Assembly: GCF_025061645.1 (NCBI RefSeq)
Contig: NZ_JANYMP010000028.1
Coordinates: 1-64,000, forward strand
Length of the DNA stretch: 64,000 bases
Source of the DNA: Umezawaea endophytica
GTDB lineage: Bacteria; Actinomycetota; Actinomycetes; Mycobacteriales; Pseudonocardiaceae
Direction of reading: 5' to 3'
Below, one piece after another: positions 28,264 to 37,307 of the stretch. The translations under genes and the position numbers were made by a program. The stretch's first letter is position 1. Every line of letters starts with the position of its first letter. Under the pieces are notes generated by a model, which saw nothing but the letters and a program-made list of their open reading frames with translations, was not told the origin of the DNA and did not search any database.

Positions 28264-28305
28264 TTAGCCCAGGAAGACGTTTTTTTAGCCCAGGAAGACG
28301 TTTCT
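28264..28305. repeat. 21-bp tandem duplication at plsC 3' end
   Basis: The last codons and TAA of the PlsC gene (ending N-V-F-L-G) are repeated once, at 21-base spacing, just past the stop. The duplicate carries its own TAA in the same frame. It looks like a recent slippage event. Confidence 0.8.
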
Positions 28306-29274
28306 GCGTTGCGTCAGAAGTCTGTACAGGGTTTGTTGGATGGTTTCTCTCACCTGGTCAGTCAGGTTGAAGACGAGCATCGGGTCGTCTGCTGCGTTTT
28401 CGCCGAAGTTGTTGGTGTGGATTGGTTCGCCGAATTCTATGTACCACTTCGACGGTAGTGGAATGGCGCCCAGTGGGCCCAGTAGTGGGAAGGTTGGGGT
28501 GATGGGGAAGTAGGGGAAGCCGAAGAGTCTTGCCAGTGCTTTGATGTCGCCGATCATGGGGTAGATCTCTTCGGCTCCTACTATGGAGACGGGGATGATG
28601 GGGACGCCGGTGTTCAATGCTGCTGAGACGAAGCCGCCTCTGCCGAATCGTTGTAGCTTGTAGCGGTCTTTGAAGGGTTTGCCGATGCCCTTGAAGCCTT
28701 CTGGCCAGACGCCTACTACCTCGCCTGAGCTGAGCAGGCGTTCTGCGTCTGGGTTGCAGGCCAGGGTTTGGCCGGATTTTCTGGCCAGTGCGCCCAACAA
28801 CGGAGTCTTGAAGACCAGGTCTGCGCCCAGCATGCGCAGGTGGCGTTTGCTGGGGTGTTCGTTTGCTACCGCGTAGGCGGTCATGGTGGCGTCCAGGGGG
28901 AGGGTGCCCGAGTGGTTTGCCACCAGGAGGGCGCCGCCCTCTGCTGGGATGTTGTGGATGCCGATGGTTTCCACGCGGAACCACTTCTCGTACAGCGGTT
29001 TCAGCGGGGGCATGATGATGTTGTCGGTGAGGTCCGCGTCGAAGCCGAACTCGTCCACCTCGTAGTCGCCCGCCATGCGTCTGCGGACGAAGTCCAGCAG
29101 GCCGCCCAGGCGCTGTTCCCAGTCCGAAGGCCTTTCCTGCTGTTCCTGCGGTTCCGGTGCCACGGTCAGCGGGGGGTCCTCTGCCGGGGTCTGGTGGTGC
29201 GGGACCGGCCTTGGCCTGCGGGGCCTGGCGGTCGGGGATGCCTGGTTGCGGTCAGCACCGTGCAACGGGATCAC
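28285..29274 (-). CDS. Lysophospholipid acyltransferase (PlsC family)
   Basis: 329 residues. The acyltransferase block starts with NHSGTLPLDATM (motif I, with wider H-to-D spacing than the NHX4D textbook form), then WPEGFKGIGKPF (motif III) and VPIIPVSIVGAEE. The 70-residue N-terminus is Pro/Gln-rich and likely disordered. It should transfer an acyl chain to a glycerolipid at the membrane. GTG at 29274 has AGGAG 5 bases upstream. It lies 43 bases after an epimerase gene (galE2-like), the conserved mycobacterial order. Confidence 0.88.
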   Translation of the reverse strand: MIPLHGADRNQASPTARPRRPRPVPHHQTPAEDPPLTVAPEPQEQQERPSDWEQRLGGLLDFVRRRMAGDYEVDEFGFDADLTDNIIMPPLKPLYEKWFRVETIGIHNIPAEGGALLVANHSGTLPLDATMTAYAVANEHPSKRHLRMLGADLVFKTPLLGALARKSGQTLACNPDAERLLSSGEVVGVWPEGFKGIGKPFKDRYKLQRFGRGGFVSAALNTGVPIIPVSIVGAEEIYPMIGDIKALARLFGFPYFPITPTFPLLGPLGAIPLPSKWYIEFGEPIHTNNFGENAADDPMLVFNLTDQVRETIQQTLYRLLTQRRNVFLG

Positions 29275-29317
29275 GCGTGCTCCTGCCACGGGGTCCATCT
29301 CCTCACTCGAAGTGTGA

Positions 29318-30355
29318 CTAGCGGAGCTTGGCGGCCGCGTCGAGGAGTCCGCGCTCGATCGCCTCCACCCGCTCCGTGCCGATGAGCGGGCGCAGATCGC
29401 GGCCGCTCACGTAGTCGTCGAAGGCCTGGCGCGTCGTCCAGCGGGGGGTGAAGCCGAACTCGCGCTTGAGCAGGCTGGTGTCGACCACCCGACCCCAGTT
29501 GAGGAATCGCATCTGGTCGGGTGAGAAGTCGACCAGTCGGGCGCTGCGGAAGAAGCGGCCGACGCTCGGCACGGCACCGCTCGGGACGGGCAGGGTCAGC
29601 CTGCCCGCGCGGCGGATGGCCTGCGAGAGGAGCAGCACGCCTTCGCCGCCGGCGTTGAACACGCCGGGGAGGTCGTGCATCGTGGCGCGCTCCAGGATCG
29701 CCAGTGCGTCCTCGGAGTGCAGGAGTTGGACGCGCGCGTCGTAGCCGAGCACCGTGGGCACCACCGGCAGGGCGAAGTACCGGGTGAGCACGGTGTCGAT
29801 GCGCGGGCCGATGAAGTTGGTGAACCGGAGCGTGGTGACGTCCACGTCCGGGCGGCGGCGGGAGAAGCCGCGGACGTAGCCCTCGACCTCGACGGCGTCC
29901 TTGGCGTAGCCGCTGGAGGGCAGGTCCTTGGGGCTCATGCCCTCGGCGAACACGGCGGGGTCGCGGGGGCTGGAGCCGTAGACGGCGCTGGTCGACTTGA
30001 CGACCAGCTTGCGCACGTGCGGCGACTTCTGGCACGCGGCCAGGAGCTGCATCGTGCCGATGACGTTCATCTCCTTCATGACCGTCCGACCGGTCGGGCC
30101 CGCCGGGTTGGCGGTGACCGACGCGTGGACGACCGTGTCGACACCCGCCGTGGCGATGACCTTGGCGATCAGCGGGTTGCGGATGTCGGCGCGCACGAAC
30201 TCCGCGCGGCCCATCCGGCGCAGCAGGTCCCGCGGGGGCGGCTCGGTGTCGACACCGAGCACGCGCTCGATGTCGGGGTTCGCGGCGAACCGCGCGGCGA
30301 GGTTGCCGCCGAGGAAGCGGCTCACTCCGGTGACGAGAACGACCTTCGGCGCCAT
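29318..30355 (-). CDS. NAD-dependent epimerase/dehydratase (extended SDR)
   Basis: 345 residues. The Rossmann motif is VLVTGVSRFLGGNLAARF at the N-terminus; the catalytic Ser and Tyr appear in VKSTSAVYGSSPRD and SSGYAKDAVE (YxxxK). The family is the Rv0501 (GalE2) group; a sugar nucleotide substrate is assumed, not shown. ATG at 30355 follows GGAG. Likely co-transcribed with plsC downstream and perhaps bS22 upstream. Confidence 0.88.
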   Translation of the reverse strand: MAPKVVLVTGVSRFLGGNLAARFAANPDIERVLGVDTEPPPRDLLRRMGRAEFVRADIRNPLIAKVIATAGVDTVVHASVTANPAGPTGRTVMKEMNVIGTMQLLAACQKSPHVRKLVVKSTSAVYGSSPRDPAVFAEGMSPKDLPSSGYAKDAVEVEGYVRGFSRRRPDVDVTTLRFTNFIGPRIDTVLTRYFALPVVPTVLGYDARVQLLHSEDALAILERATMHDLPGVFNAGGEGVLLLSQAIRRAGRLTLPVPSGAVPSVGRFFRSARLVDFSPDQMRFLNWGRVVDTSLLKREFGFTPRWTTRQAFDDYVSGRDLRPLIGTERVEAIERGLLDAAAKLR

Positions 30356-30542
30356 GCGACTCCATGTCCAGGTGCTGGAACTGGTCAAAGGCTACAAGCA
30401 ATCGGGGTAACGGCAGTCCGTGTGAACGTTCTCTTGACGCAGGTCACGCAGGCTTTACCGACTAATCACCCGATCGGACCGAGTCCATCTCGTCAGGGTA
30501 TGTCCTGCTCCCACGCGTTGGGACGTGGGCGGTGCGAACACA

Positions 30543-30579
30543 ACTGCCGCCGACCCCGGAGACCGGGATCGGCGGCAGT
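30543..30579 (-). terminator. Terminator after bS22 gene
   Basis: A 17-bp GC-rich stem with one mismatch (30543-30559 with 30563-30579) and a 3-base loop, 30 bases downstream of the bS22 stop. The gap 30356-30542 before it holds the epimerase promoter region and nothing else recognised. Confidence 0.82.
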
Positions 30580-30608
30580 CGAGCGCTGATGAAGAACCCG
30601 CGCGTGGG

Positions 30609-30710
30609 CTACTTGCCGCGCTTGCGACGCTGAACGCGAGTCTTGCGAAGCAACTTGCGGTGCTTCTTCTTCGACATGCGCTTGCGGCGCTTCTTGATGA
30701 CCGAGCCCAT
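30609..30710 (-). CDS. Ribosomal protein bS22-like (AURKAIP1/COX24 domain)
   Basis: 33 residues, over half of them Lys or Arg: it opens [19 protein letters not shown] and ends VQRRKRGK. This is the tiny actinobacterial small-subunit protein with an AURKAIP1/COX24 motif, found next to the excisionase-like HTH gene and galE2 (Rv0500B position). AGGAA lies just upstream of the ATG. It is easy to miss because of its length; the sequence is diagnostic. Confidence 0.93.
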   Translation of the reverse strand: MGSVIKKRRKRMSKKKHRKLLRKTRVQRRKRGK

Positions 30711-30855
30711 GCGGGTTCCTTAGCTACTAGACGTTGGTGGTTCTCCATGCTCCGGTGCAACCTACGGACGTGCGCCCGTCAAGCAGGCGCGCCGACACCA
30801 GGCACGAACGGCTGCCCAGTTTACCCCGCGCCGCACACCGGTCTTGACCGGGAGG

Positions 30856-31068
30856 TCACCCGGCGTCGAAATACGCGTTCTGGAGGTACGCGTGCACGGC
30901 CTTCTCGGGCACCCTGAACGACTTGCCCACGCGGACCGCGGGCAGCTCGCCGGAGTGCACCAACCGGTACACCGTCATCTTCGAGACACGCATCATGGAG
31001 GCCACCTCGGCCACGGTCAGGAACTGGACCTGAACGAGGCTCGATCGATCGTTCTCCTTCGCAGGCAT
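30856..31068 (-). CDS. Excisionase-like HTH DNA-binding protein (BldC/BdtA type)
   Basis: 70 residues. A single MerR-like winged HTH: FLTVAEVASMMRVSKMTVYRLVHSGELPAVRVGKSFRVPEKAVHAYL. Named excisionase-family but the location between bS22 and proC is chromosomal and conserved in actinobacteria (Rv0500A; a Streptomyces relative is called BdtA, from memory), so a housekeeping or developmental regulator is more likely than a phage function. ATG at 31068 gives the usual start; upstream GTG at 31134 is less likely. Confidence 0.88.
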   Translation of the reverse strand: MPAKENDRSSLVQVQFLTVAEVASMMRVSKMTVYRLVHSGELPAVRVGKSFRVPEKAVHAYLQNAYFDAG

Positions 31069-31199
31069 GGTTATCACCGCGTCCTTCGACACGTGTCGTG
31101 CCGTCGGCTTCCCCACCGACGGTTCGACACGCACGTGCTGCTCCCGAGAGTAGCGGGACAGGTGGGGCTACTGCGACGTGCAAAGTCCCCGATCCGCGG

Positions 31200-32012
31200 T
31201 CACCCGTCCTCGTGCGCCCGGCCCAGTTCGGCCGAACGGTCGCGCGCCGCCTCGATGGCCGCGAGGAACGCCGCGCGCACCCCGTGCTTCTCCAGCTCGC
31301 GGATGGCCATGATCGTCGTGCCCGCGGGCGAGGTGACGGCCTCGCGCAGGATCACCGGGTGCTGGTCGCCCTGCGCCAGCATCGTCGCCGCCCCGACCGC
31401 GGACTGGATGATCAACTGGCCTGCGAGGTCGCGCGGGATGCCGAGCAGGATGCCCGCGTCGATCATCGCCTCGACGAGGTAGAAGAAGTACGCGGGCCCG
31501 GAGCCCGACAGCGCCGTCACGGCGTCCTGCTGCGCCTCGGGGACGCGGGCCACCCGGCCGACGGTGGACAGCAGCTCCTCGACCAGGTCGAGGTGCTCGG
31601 GCCCCGCGTGCGCACCCGCGGAGATGGCGCTCATCGCCTCTCCGACGAGCATCGGCGTGTTGGGCATGACCCGGACCACGGCGGTGCCTTCGGGCAGCCT
31701 GCGTTCGTACAGGGCTGTCGGAAGGCCCGCGCAGAGCGAGACGACCAGCGCGCCGGGCCGGACCACCGGCGCCAGCTCGTCCAGCAGCGGCTCGATGTCC
31801 TGCGGCTTCACCGCGACCACGAGCACGTCCGCCCGCGCGGCGGCCTGCGCCACGTCCACAGCGTCCGTGCCGTACTGCTTAGCCAGCTCCTCGGCGCGCA
31901 GCGGGTGCTTCTCGGTGAACAGCAGCTCGTGGGGATCCCGGCCACCCTGGAGGAGGCCGGACAGCAGGGCCTCCCCGATCTTGCCCGCGCCCAGCACGGC
32001 GATCGTCGTCAT
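31200..32012 (-). CDS. proC: Pyrroline-5-carboxylate reductase
   Basis: 270 residues. Last step of proline synthesis, NAD(P)H-dependent reduction of P5C. Rossmann motif IAVLGAGKIGEALLSGLL, conserved VVRVMPNTPMLVGEAMSAI and the C-terminal signature SGSGPAYFFYLVEAMIDAG...VTSPAGTTIMAIRELE are all present. It is 55 bases past the FAD-oxidoreductase remnant. Proline dehydrogenase, the opposing catabolic enzyme, is 1.2 kb away. Confidence 0.96.
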   Translation of the reverse strand: MTTIAVLGAGKIGEALLSGLLQGGRDPHELLFTEKHPLRAEELAKQYGTDAVDVAQAAARADVLVVAVKPQDIEPLLDELAPVVRPGALVVSLCAGLPTALYERRLPEGTAVVRVMPNTPMLVGEAMSAISAGAHAGPEHLDLVEELLSTVGRVARVPEAQQDAVTALSGSGPAYFFYLVEAMIDAGILLGIPRDLAGQLIIQSAVGAATMLAQGDQHPVILREAVTSPAGTTIMAIRELEKHGVRAAFLAAIEAARDRSAELGRAHEDG

Positions 32013-32067
32013 GGCGACAAGGGTGCCATGGGGGTGCGAGCGGATTCGGTGAGCGGGCCGGGGCGGC

Positions 32068-32328
32068 TCAGCCCGGAGCGGGCGCCCGCACGACCGGGTA
32101 CGTCGGCAGGGTGATCGCGTCGGCCGGCGGGGTGGAGAACCTCGACGCGAGGTCGCCGAAGCGGGTGGCGAGCGGGCCGCGGACGTCGATGTTCTGGCCG
32201 TCCTCGCGCGGCTCGTCGAAGCGCTCGACGACGGTGGTCCGCCACCCCCTGGCGTTGAGCCAGTAGGCCAGTGCCGGGCCCTCGATGCTCGCCCCGGAGA
32301 TCAGGGCGGTGGGTGCGCGCGAGGTCGT
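32068..32328 (-). pseudogene. Remnant of an FAD-dependent monooxygenase
   Basis: A frame of 86 codons begins TSRAPTALISGASIEGPALA, then YWLNARGWRTTVVERFDE and EDGQNIDVRG: the FAD-binding N-terminus of a class A monooxygenase, normally about 400 residues. After about 55 residues it jumps to what looks like a C-terminus (DAITLPTYPVV) and stops. The expected ATG is ACG (32328-32326), and no other start codon is in frame. Best read as a gene with a large internal deletion and a lost start. It overlaps nothing and follows the thioesterase gene. Confidence 0.7.
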
Positions 32329-32356
32329 GCCCTTCGACTCGGTCGACCAGCGGGCC

Positions 32357-33190
32357 CTACCCGGCGGGTGTCAGCGCCAACTGGCGCGACTGGCACACCA
32401 GGCGCCCGGTCGCGTCGATCACGACGGTGTCCTCGTCGAACCACTGCCCGTGCACCGCGCTGCACGACACCTGCACCCGCAGCCAGCCCGGCGCCGGGTT
32501 CGCGCGCGTCAACGCGGTGAGCTGGACCGTCGGCGACCACCCGAACCGGCCGAGGTTGAACGTCACCGGCATCGAGATGTCGCCCGCGACCAGCGCGAAG
32601 TACGGGTCGGGGCGTTCGCCCTTCGGCCGGACCCACAGGCGCAGCACGAGCGGGTCGCCGGTGCGGCCCGTCAGGAAGCCCGCGCCCTGCTGGTCGAGCC
32701 GCACGTCGCACACGGCGCCGAGCTTGTAGACGCCGCCCGACTCCATCGTGCTGAGGTCGATCGCGTCGGCGGGCGGCTCGGCGGGGATGGTCGGCAGGTT
32801 CGAGTAGTCCGGGGCCTGCTCGGGGATGCGGCCGACCGTCACCACCGACTCGACGCAGCTCCGGCCGCGCTGCTCGATGGTCGTCGAGACGACCGTCGCG
32901 GTCCGACCGGACTTCCGGATCTCCGTGCGCAGCAGCACGGGACCGACTTCGGGGGCCCGAAGGAACTGCGAGCTGACGGCGAGGGGCGCCAGGCCCTCGG
33001 TGCCGGGAACCGCGTCGGTCGCGGTCCTCACGGCGGCTCGGGCGGCGAGCACCAGGAGGAAGCCGCCGTGCGGTTTCGGACCGATGGTCCACTCCGCGGG
33101 CAGGCTTGCCGTGTAGGTGCCGTCTCCGAGCGAACGCACTGCACTGGCGGCCGTGAACGTGGGCACCGAGCTCCTCGTACGAGTTGTCAT
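32357..33190 (-). CDS. Acyl-CoA thioesterase (double hotdog, TesB-like)
   Basis: 277 residues. Two hotdog repeats are visible: the first contains PKPHGGFLLVLAARAAV and SSQFLRAPEVGPV, the second has GRFGWSPTVQLTALTRANPAPGWLRVQ and DEDTVVIDATGRLVCQSRQLA at the end. It should hydrolyse acyl-CoA thioesters; chain specificity is unknown. The ATG at 33190 overlaps the proline dehydrogenase stop (ATGA). Confidence 0.85.
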   Translation of the reverse strand: MTTRTRSSVPTFTAASAVRSLGDGTYTASLPAEWTIGPKPHGGFLLVLAARAAVRTATDAVPGTEGLAPLAVSSQFLRAPEVGPVLLRTEIRKSGRTATVVSTTIEQRGRSCVESVVTVGRIPEQAPDYSNLPTIPAEPPADAIDLSTMESGGVYKLGAVCDVRLDQQGAGFLTGRTGDPLVLRLWVRPKGERPDPYFALVAGDISMPVTFNLGRFGWSPTVQLTALTRANPAPGWLRVQVSCSAVHGQWFDEDTVVIDATGRLVCQSRQLALTPAG

Positions 33191-34107
33191 GAGCGGCTGA
33201 CCAGCGACCGCAGGAAGAAGGTGACGTTGGCCGGGCGTTCCGCCAGCCTCCGCACCAGGTACCCGTACCACTGCTCGCCGTACGGCACGTACACACGGAC
33301 CACGTTCCCCTCCGAGGCTAGCCGTCGCTGCTCGGCGGGCCGGATCCCGTACAGCATCTGGTACTCGAAACTACCGGGCTTTCGGTCGTGCCAACGCGCC
33401 CGTTCGCCGATCACGTCCACCAGTCTCGGGTCGTGGGTGGCGAACATGGGGAACCCGTCGCCCGCGAGGAGGACGTTCACGCACCGGACGTAGTTCAGGT
33501 CGACCTCGTGCGGGTCGGTGTAGGCGACGGCGTCCGGCTCGGCGTACGCGCCCTTGCAGAGGCGGACGCGGCTGCCGGAGAGCTCTCGGCAGTCGTCCAG
33601 CGTGCGGCGCAGGTACGCCTGGAGGACGGCGCCCACCCACGGCCAGCTCCGGCGCAGCTCGGCGAGCACGCGCATCGTGGAGTCCGTGGTGGTGTGGTCC
33701 TCCATGTCGAGCGTGACGGTCGTGCCGCACTGCTCGGCCGCGGCGCAGATGCGCGACGCGTTGGTGAGCGCGAGGTTCTCGCCGAGCGACTGGCCGACGG
33801 CGGAGAGCTTGACGCTGACCTCGGCCTTGTCGGCGAGGCCCGTGGCGTGCAGCCGGTCGAGCAGCTCCAGGTAGGCGCGGACGGTGCGCTCGGCCTGCGT
33901 GCGGTTGGTGGTGCCCTCGCCGAGGTGGTCGAGGGTGGCGGTGAGCCCGTCGGCCGCGAGCGAGCGGGTGACCTCGACGGCCTCCGCCGTCGACTCGCCC
34001 GCGACGAACCGGCGCACGACGTCTCGACTGACGGGGGCGGACGCCACGAGCCCGCGAACGGCGTCGTTGCCCGCCGCCGCGAGGATCAAGGAGCGCAACG
34101 GGTTCAC
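33187..34107 (-). CDS. Proline dehydrogenase (monofunctional)
   Basis: 306 residues, the size of monofunctional PRODH. It oxidises proline to P5C using FAD and passes electrons to the quinone pool. Conserved barrel motifs: VSVKLSAVGQSL, VTLDMEDHTTTD, GAVLQAYLRRTLDD, RVRLCKGAYAEP and the late VPYGEQWYGYLVRRLAERP. No P5C dehydrogenase gene is adjacent. Start is GTG at 34107. Confidence 0.94.
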   Translation of the reverse strand: MNPLRSLILAAAGNDAVRGLVASAPVSRDVVRRFVAGESTAEAVEVTRSLAADGLTATLDHLGEGTTNRTQAERTVRAYLELLDRLHATGLADKAEVSVKLSAVGQSLGENLALTNASRICAAAEQCGTTVTLDMEDHTTTDSTMRVLAELRRSWPWVGAVLQAYLRRTLDDCRELSGSRVRLCKGAYAEPDAVAYTDPHEVDLNYVRCVNVLLAGDGFPMFATHDPRLVDVIGERARWHDRKPGSFEYQMLYGIRPAEQRRLASEGNVVRVYVPYGEQWYGYLVRRLAERPANVTFFLRSLVSRS

Positions 34108-34135
34108 GCGACTGACCTTACGGGGTCGGCGGCGT

Positions 34136-34942
34136 TCAGCGCGCGGCTTGCCAGTCCAGGTGCAGGCGGGCGAACAGCAGGGACTCCGCGAGCATCCGCG
34201 ACCGTTCGGCGGCGCCCTTGGCGCGCCTGGTGTTGATCTCCAGCACGACCTGGCCCGAGAAGCCGCCGCGGGCGAGGTTCTCGCACACGGTGGCGCACGG
34301 CTGGCTGCCGTGGCCGGGCACCATGTGCTCGTCCTTGGCCGCGCCGCTGCCGTCGGCGAGGTGGATGTGGGTGAGGCCGTCGCCCATCCGCTTGGCCAGC
34401 TCGACGGCGTCGACGCCCGCCGCGGCGGTGTGCGACAGGTCGAGCGTGTAGTGCCGGTGGCCGACGTCCGTGGGGTCGATGGACGGGGCGAACGCCGTCA
34501 CCTGCACGGACCGGCCGCGGCCGAGCGCGCGGCGGACGGGGAACATGTTCTCCACCGCGACGTCGACGCCGCTGGAGTCCTCCAGCGACTCGACGAGGTC
34601 GGCGAAGCCGTCGGCGTAGCGGCGCTGCCAGCGGAACGGCGGGTGCACCACGACGGTGCGCGCGTCGAGGTCGCCCGCGGCCTCGACGCTGCGGCGCAGC
34701 CGTTCGACCGGGTCCGGCGACCAGACCCGCTGGGTGATCAGCAGGCACGGCGCGTGGACGGCCAGCACGGGCACGCCGGTGCGCTGGCTCAGCCGCTCCA
34801 GCGCCCGCACGTCCTGGCTGGTCGGGTCGGCCCAGACCATGACCTCGACGCCGTCGTAGCCCAGTTCGGCCGCCAGCTCGAACGCGGCGCCCGCGGGCTG
34901 CGGCCAGACCGATGCCGTGGAGAGCCCTACCGGGATGGTCAA
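34136..34942 (-). CDS. Sugar phosphate isomerase/epimerase family protein (TIM barrel)
   Basis: 268 residues, xylose-isomerase-like TIM barrel. Metal-ligand regions are seen as [43 protein letters not shown] and VVLEINT. It corresponds to the Rv0498 position. The substrate is unknown. TTG at 34942 overlaps the stop of the proline-rich membrane protein (TTGA) and has GGTGAAG just upstream. Confidence 0.85.
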   Translation of the reverse strand: MTIPVGLSTASVWPQPAGAAFELAAELGYDGVEVMVWADPTSQDVRALERLSQRTGVPVLAVHAPCLLITQRVWSPDPVERLRRSVEAAGDLDARTVVVHPPFRWQRRYADGFADLVESLEDSSGVDVAVENMFPVRRALGRGRSVQVTAFAPSIDPTDVGHRHYTLDLSHTAAAGVDAVELAKRMGDGLTHIHLADGSGAAKDEHMVPGHGSQPCATVCENLARGGFSGQVVLEINTRRAKGAAERSRMLAESLLFARLHLDWQAAR

Positions 34943-36270
34943 GACTTCACCAGCAGCATCGCCGCTGGTGAGACCGTCACGATCAACCCGACGAGCACGG
35001 CGAGCAGCGTGGTCTGGAGGTCGTCCGCCTTGCGGATCTTGCGGACCAGCAGCACCAGCCCGACGGTCACGCCGAGCGCGAGCACCAGCGCCGCCGCCGG
35101 GATGGCGCGCCACAGGAAGTTGAAGCCGAGCCACAGCGCGGCGCCGCCGAGCACGCCGACCGCGAGCTGGCCGATCATGACCAGCCACTCCTTGACCGGG
35201 GAGCGCTCGACGTCGTCGTCGACCTCCTCGGCCAGTTCCTCGACCTCGTCCTCGTCGAGGTCGGCGAGGCCGGCCGGGGCCCTGGCGCTGAAGCGGTCGA
35301 CGGAGTAGTCGTCCGAGTAGTCGTCCACGAACGGGCCGGGGTGGGCCGCGGTGTGCTCCTGCTCGGAGAACTCCGGGTCGTCGTCGCCGAACCACTCCTC
35401 CGGACGGGCGTCCGGGAGCGGGTCGGGCAGCTTCCGCGGCGCGGGCGGCAGTAGCGGGACGGCCTGGGTGATCTGGGTGTCGTCCGGGCCCGCGTCGCCG
35501 GGGACGCGCGGGATGACCTCGGTCATCGCCTCGCGGACCGGCGGCGGCGGGGGCACCGGCGGGCGGACGACGCTCGTCCGCGACGGGTCCGGCTTGGGCA
35601 GGTTGGCCCGCGACGACTGCTCGGGCTTCGGCAGGTTCGCGCGCGACGACTGCTCCGGCTTGGGCAGGTTCGCCCGCGAGGACTGCTCCGGCTTCGGCAG
35701 GTTCGGCCGGGACGGGTGCTCGGGCAGCCCGCCGGGCTTGGGGATCGACGGCAGCGAGTACTCGTCGACGATCGGCGGCACCTGCCGCGTCTCCTCGGCC
35801 GGGTCGACCGGGGGCACCGCGCGGCGGGGCTCCGGACGGCGCGGTTCGGGCCGCGCCTTGTCGACCCTCGGCGGCTCCGGGCGCACCGGGGCCGCTCGCG
35901 GCGGCTCGACGCGCGGCGGCGGACCGGCCTTCGGCGGCTCCACCCTGGGGGGCGGGCCCGCCTTCGGCGGTTCGGCGCGCGCGGGTTCCGGCCGGACCGG
36001 GGCCGCGTACTGGGTGCGGTCCGGGTCCACGTCCGGCTTCGCGCGCCTGCCCGTGCGGGTCGCGGGTGGCTCGACCGACGGGTCGATCACCTTCATCTCG
36101 CCGCTGTCCGAGTTGATCCGCTCGATGATCGCCTGCGGAGCCGTGTCGGTCGGGTCCTCCGCACGCCGACGTCGACGCCGCGGCGGGGCGTCGCCCGCGC
36201 TGGCGCCGTACTGGGCAAGAAGCTCAGCGACCGTCCGCTGAGTCTGCTCGGACTCGCTCTCTCGACTCAT
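34939..36270 (-). CDS. Proline-rich membrane protein with [11 protein letters not shown] repeats
   Basis: 443 residues. Residues 1-30 are polar with [10 protein letters not shown], followed by RRRRRR, then a long Pro/Arg/Glu-rich region containing [11 protein letters not shown] (two copies) and a perfect 11-residue repeat ending [11 protein letters not shown] (three copies plus a partial). An acidic stretch ([17 protein letters not shown]) precedes three C-terminal membrane helices. It matches the position and plan of Rv0497. Function unknown. The ATG at 36270 overlaps the ppx stop (TGATG). The long disordered part is probably cytoplasmic. Confidence 0.82.
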   Translation of the reverse strand: MSRESESEQTQRTVAELLAQYGASAGDAPPRRRRRRAEDPTDTAPQAIIERINSDSGEMKVIDPSVEPPATRTGRRAKPDVDPDRTQYAAPVRPEPARAEPPKAGPPPRVEPPKAGPPPRVEPPRAAPVRPEPPRVDKARPEPRRPEPRRAVPPVDPAEETRQVPPIVDEYSLPSIPKPGGLPEHPSRPNLPKPEQSSRANLPKPEQSSRANLPKPEQSSRANLPKPDPSRTSVVRPPVPPPPPVREAMTEVIPRVPGDAGPDDTQITQAVPLLPPAPRKLPDPLPDARPEEWFGDDDPEFSEQEHTAAHPGPFVDDYSDDYSVDRFSARAPAGLADLDEDEVEELAEEVDDDVERSPVKEWLVMIGQLAVGVLGGAALWLGFNFLWRAIPAAALVLALGVTVGLVLLVRKIRKADDLQTTLLAVLVGLIVTVSPAAMLLVKS

Positions 36271-37280
36271 CAACTCCACCGTGCTCCGTGCTGGGCTGAA
36301 CGTCCAGTGTCACCCGGCTGCTGGCCTGGAGCCGTCGGGGCGGTCTGTTCCGAGCCGTTAGTGTGGTCCAACCGGCGGAGGATGACACCTTCTCGCAGGG
36401 CCCAGGGGCAAATTTCGAGCTGCGTGAGTGACAGCGCTCGCATCGTGGCGTCGGCCACGAGTGCCCCCGCGACCAGTTGGTGTGACCTGCTGGAGCTCAC
36501 GCCCTCCAGCTCGGCGAGGTCGTTCGCGGACATCCGCGAGACGAAGGCGATCAACTGCCGAAGCCCCGCGTCGGTGAGGACGCGGTGCGCCCTCGGACCG
36601 GCGGAGGACGGCGCGGCACCCGTCAGGCGGGCGAGCGTGCGGAAGGTCTTCGACGTGGCGACCACACGATCAGGTGTACCCGAACGGCGTAGCTTCTTCG
36701 CCACCGAGGCCAGTTGTCCGTCCAGCCATTCGGTGGTATCGCGGATCTCGGAGCGGCTCGGCGGGTCCTTGCGGAACCTCGTCCTGGTGAGCCTGCCCGC
36801 GCCGAGCGGGACGGAGAACGCCTCCTCGGGCTCCTCGTCCACGCCCACGGCCAGCTCCAGCGAGCCGCCGCCGATGTCCAGGCACAGGAGCCTGCCCGCC
36901 GACCACCCGTACCAGCGGCGGACCGCCAGGAACGTGTAGCGGGCCTCGTCCTCGCCGGTGAGCACCCTCAGGTCGACGCCGGTCTCGTTGCGCACCCGGT
37001 CCAGCACCTCGGGGGCGTTGCCCGCCTCGCGCACGGCGGACGTGGCGAAGGCCATCAGGTCCTCGCAGTCCAGCCGCTCGGCCGTGGCCTTCGAGGCCGC
37101 GATGGTCCGGACCAGGTGGTCCGCGCCCGCCCTGGTGAGCTGCCCGGTGTCGTCGAGCTGCTCGGCCAGGCGGAGCACGGACTTCTCCGAACTCATCGGC
37201 GTCGGGTGGGCACCCCGATGGGCGTCCACCACGAGCAGGTGGACGGTGTTCGACCCCACATCGAGGACCCCGAGGCGCAC
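36270..37280 (-). CDS. ppx: Ppx/GppA exopolyphosphatase family protein
   Basis: 336 residues, the short actinobacterial type lacking the C-terminal HD domain. Actin-like ATPase-fold motifs: GVLDVGSNTVHLLVVDAH, FATSAVREAGN, CLDIGGGSLELAVG and the late HQLVAGALVADA. It should cleave polyphosphate or (p)ppGpp. GTG at 37280 gives the N-terminus typical of homologues; GTG at 37289 is possible. It lies 19 to 28 bases after regX3 and ahead of the proline-rich membrane gene, the order of Rv0496-Rv0497. Confidence 0.92.
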   Translation of the reverse strand: MRLGVLDVGSNTVHLLVVDAHRGAHPTPMSSEKSVLRLAEQLDDTGQLTRAGADHLVRTIAASKATAERLDCEDLMAFATSAVREAGNAPEVLDRVRNETGVDLRVLTGEDEARYTFLAVRRWYGWSAGRLLCLDIGGGSLELAVGVDEEPEEAFSVPLGAGRLTRTRFRKDPPSRSEIRDTTEWLDGQLASVAKKLRRSGTPDRVVATSKTFRTLARLTGAAPSSAGPRAHRVLTDAGLRQLIAFVSRMSANDLAELEGVSSSRSHQLVAGALVADATMRALSLTQLEICPWALREGVILRRLDHTNGSEQTAPTAPGQQPGDTGRSAQHGARWS

Positions 37281-37307
37281 GCGGTGCACCGTACCCGGTC
37301 GGCCGGG

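Noticed and set aside
30856-31068. Excisionase-named HTH as sign of an integrated phage or plasmid
   Set aside because: No integrase, att site or phage gene is nearby and the gene is in a conserved bS22-proC context.
32009-32245. Arg-rich - strand frame overlapping proC's start region
   Set aside because: It is an off-frame reading of the FAD-oxidoreductase remnant; the remnant frame has recognisable family sequence.
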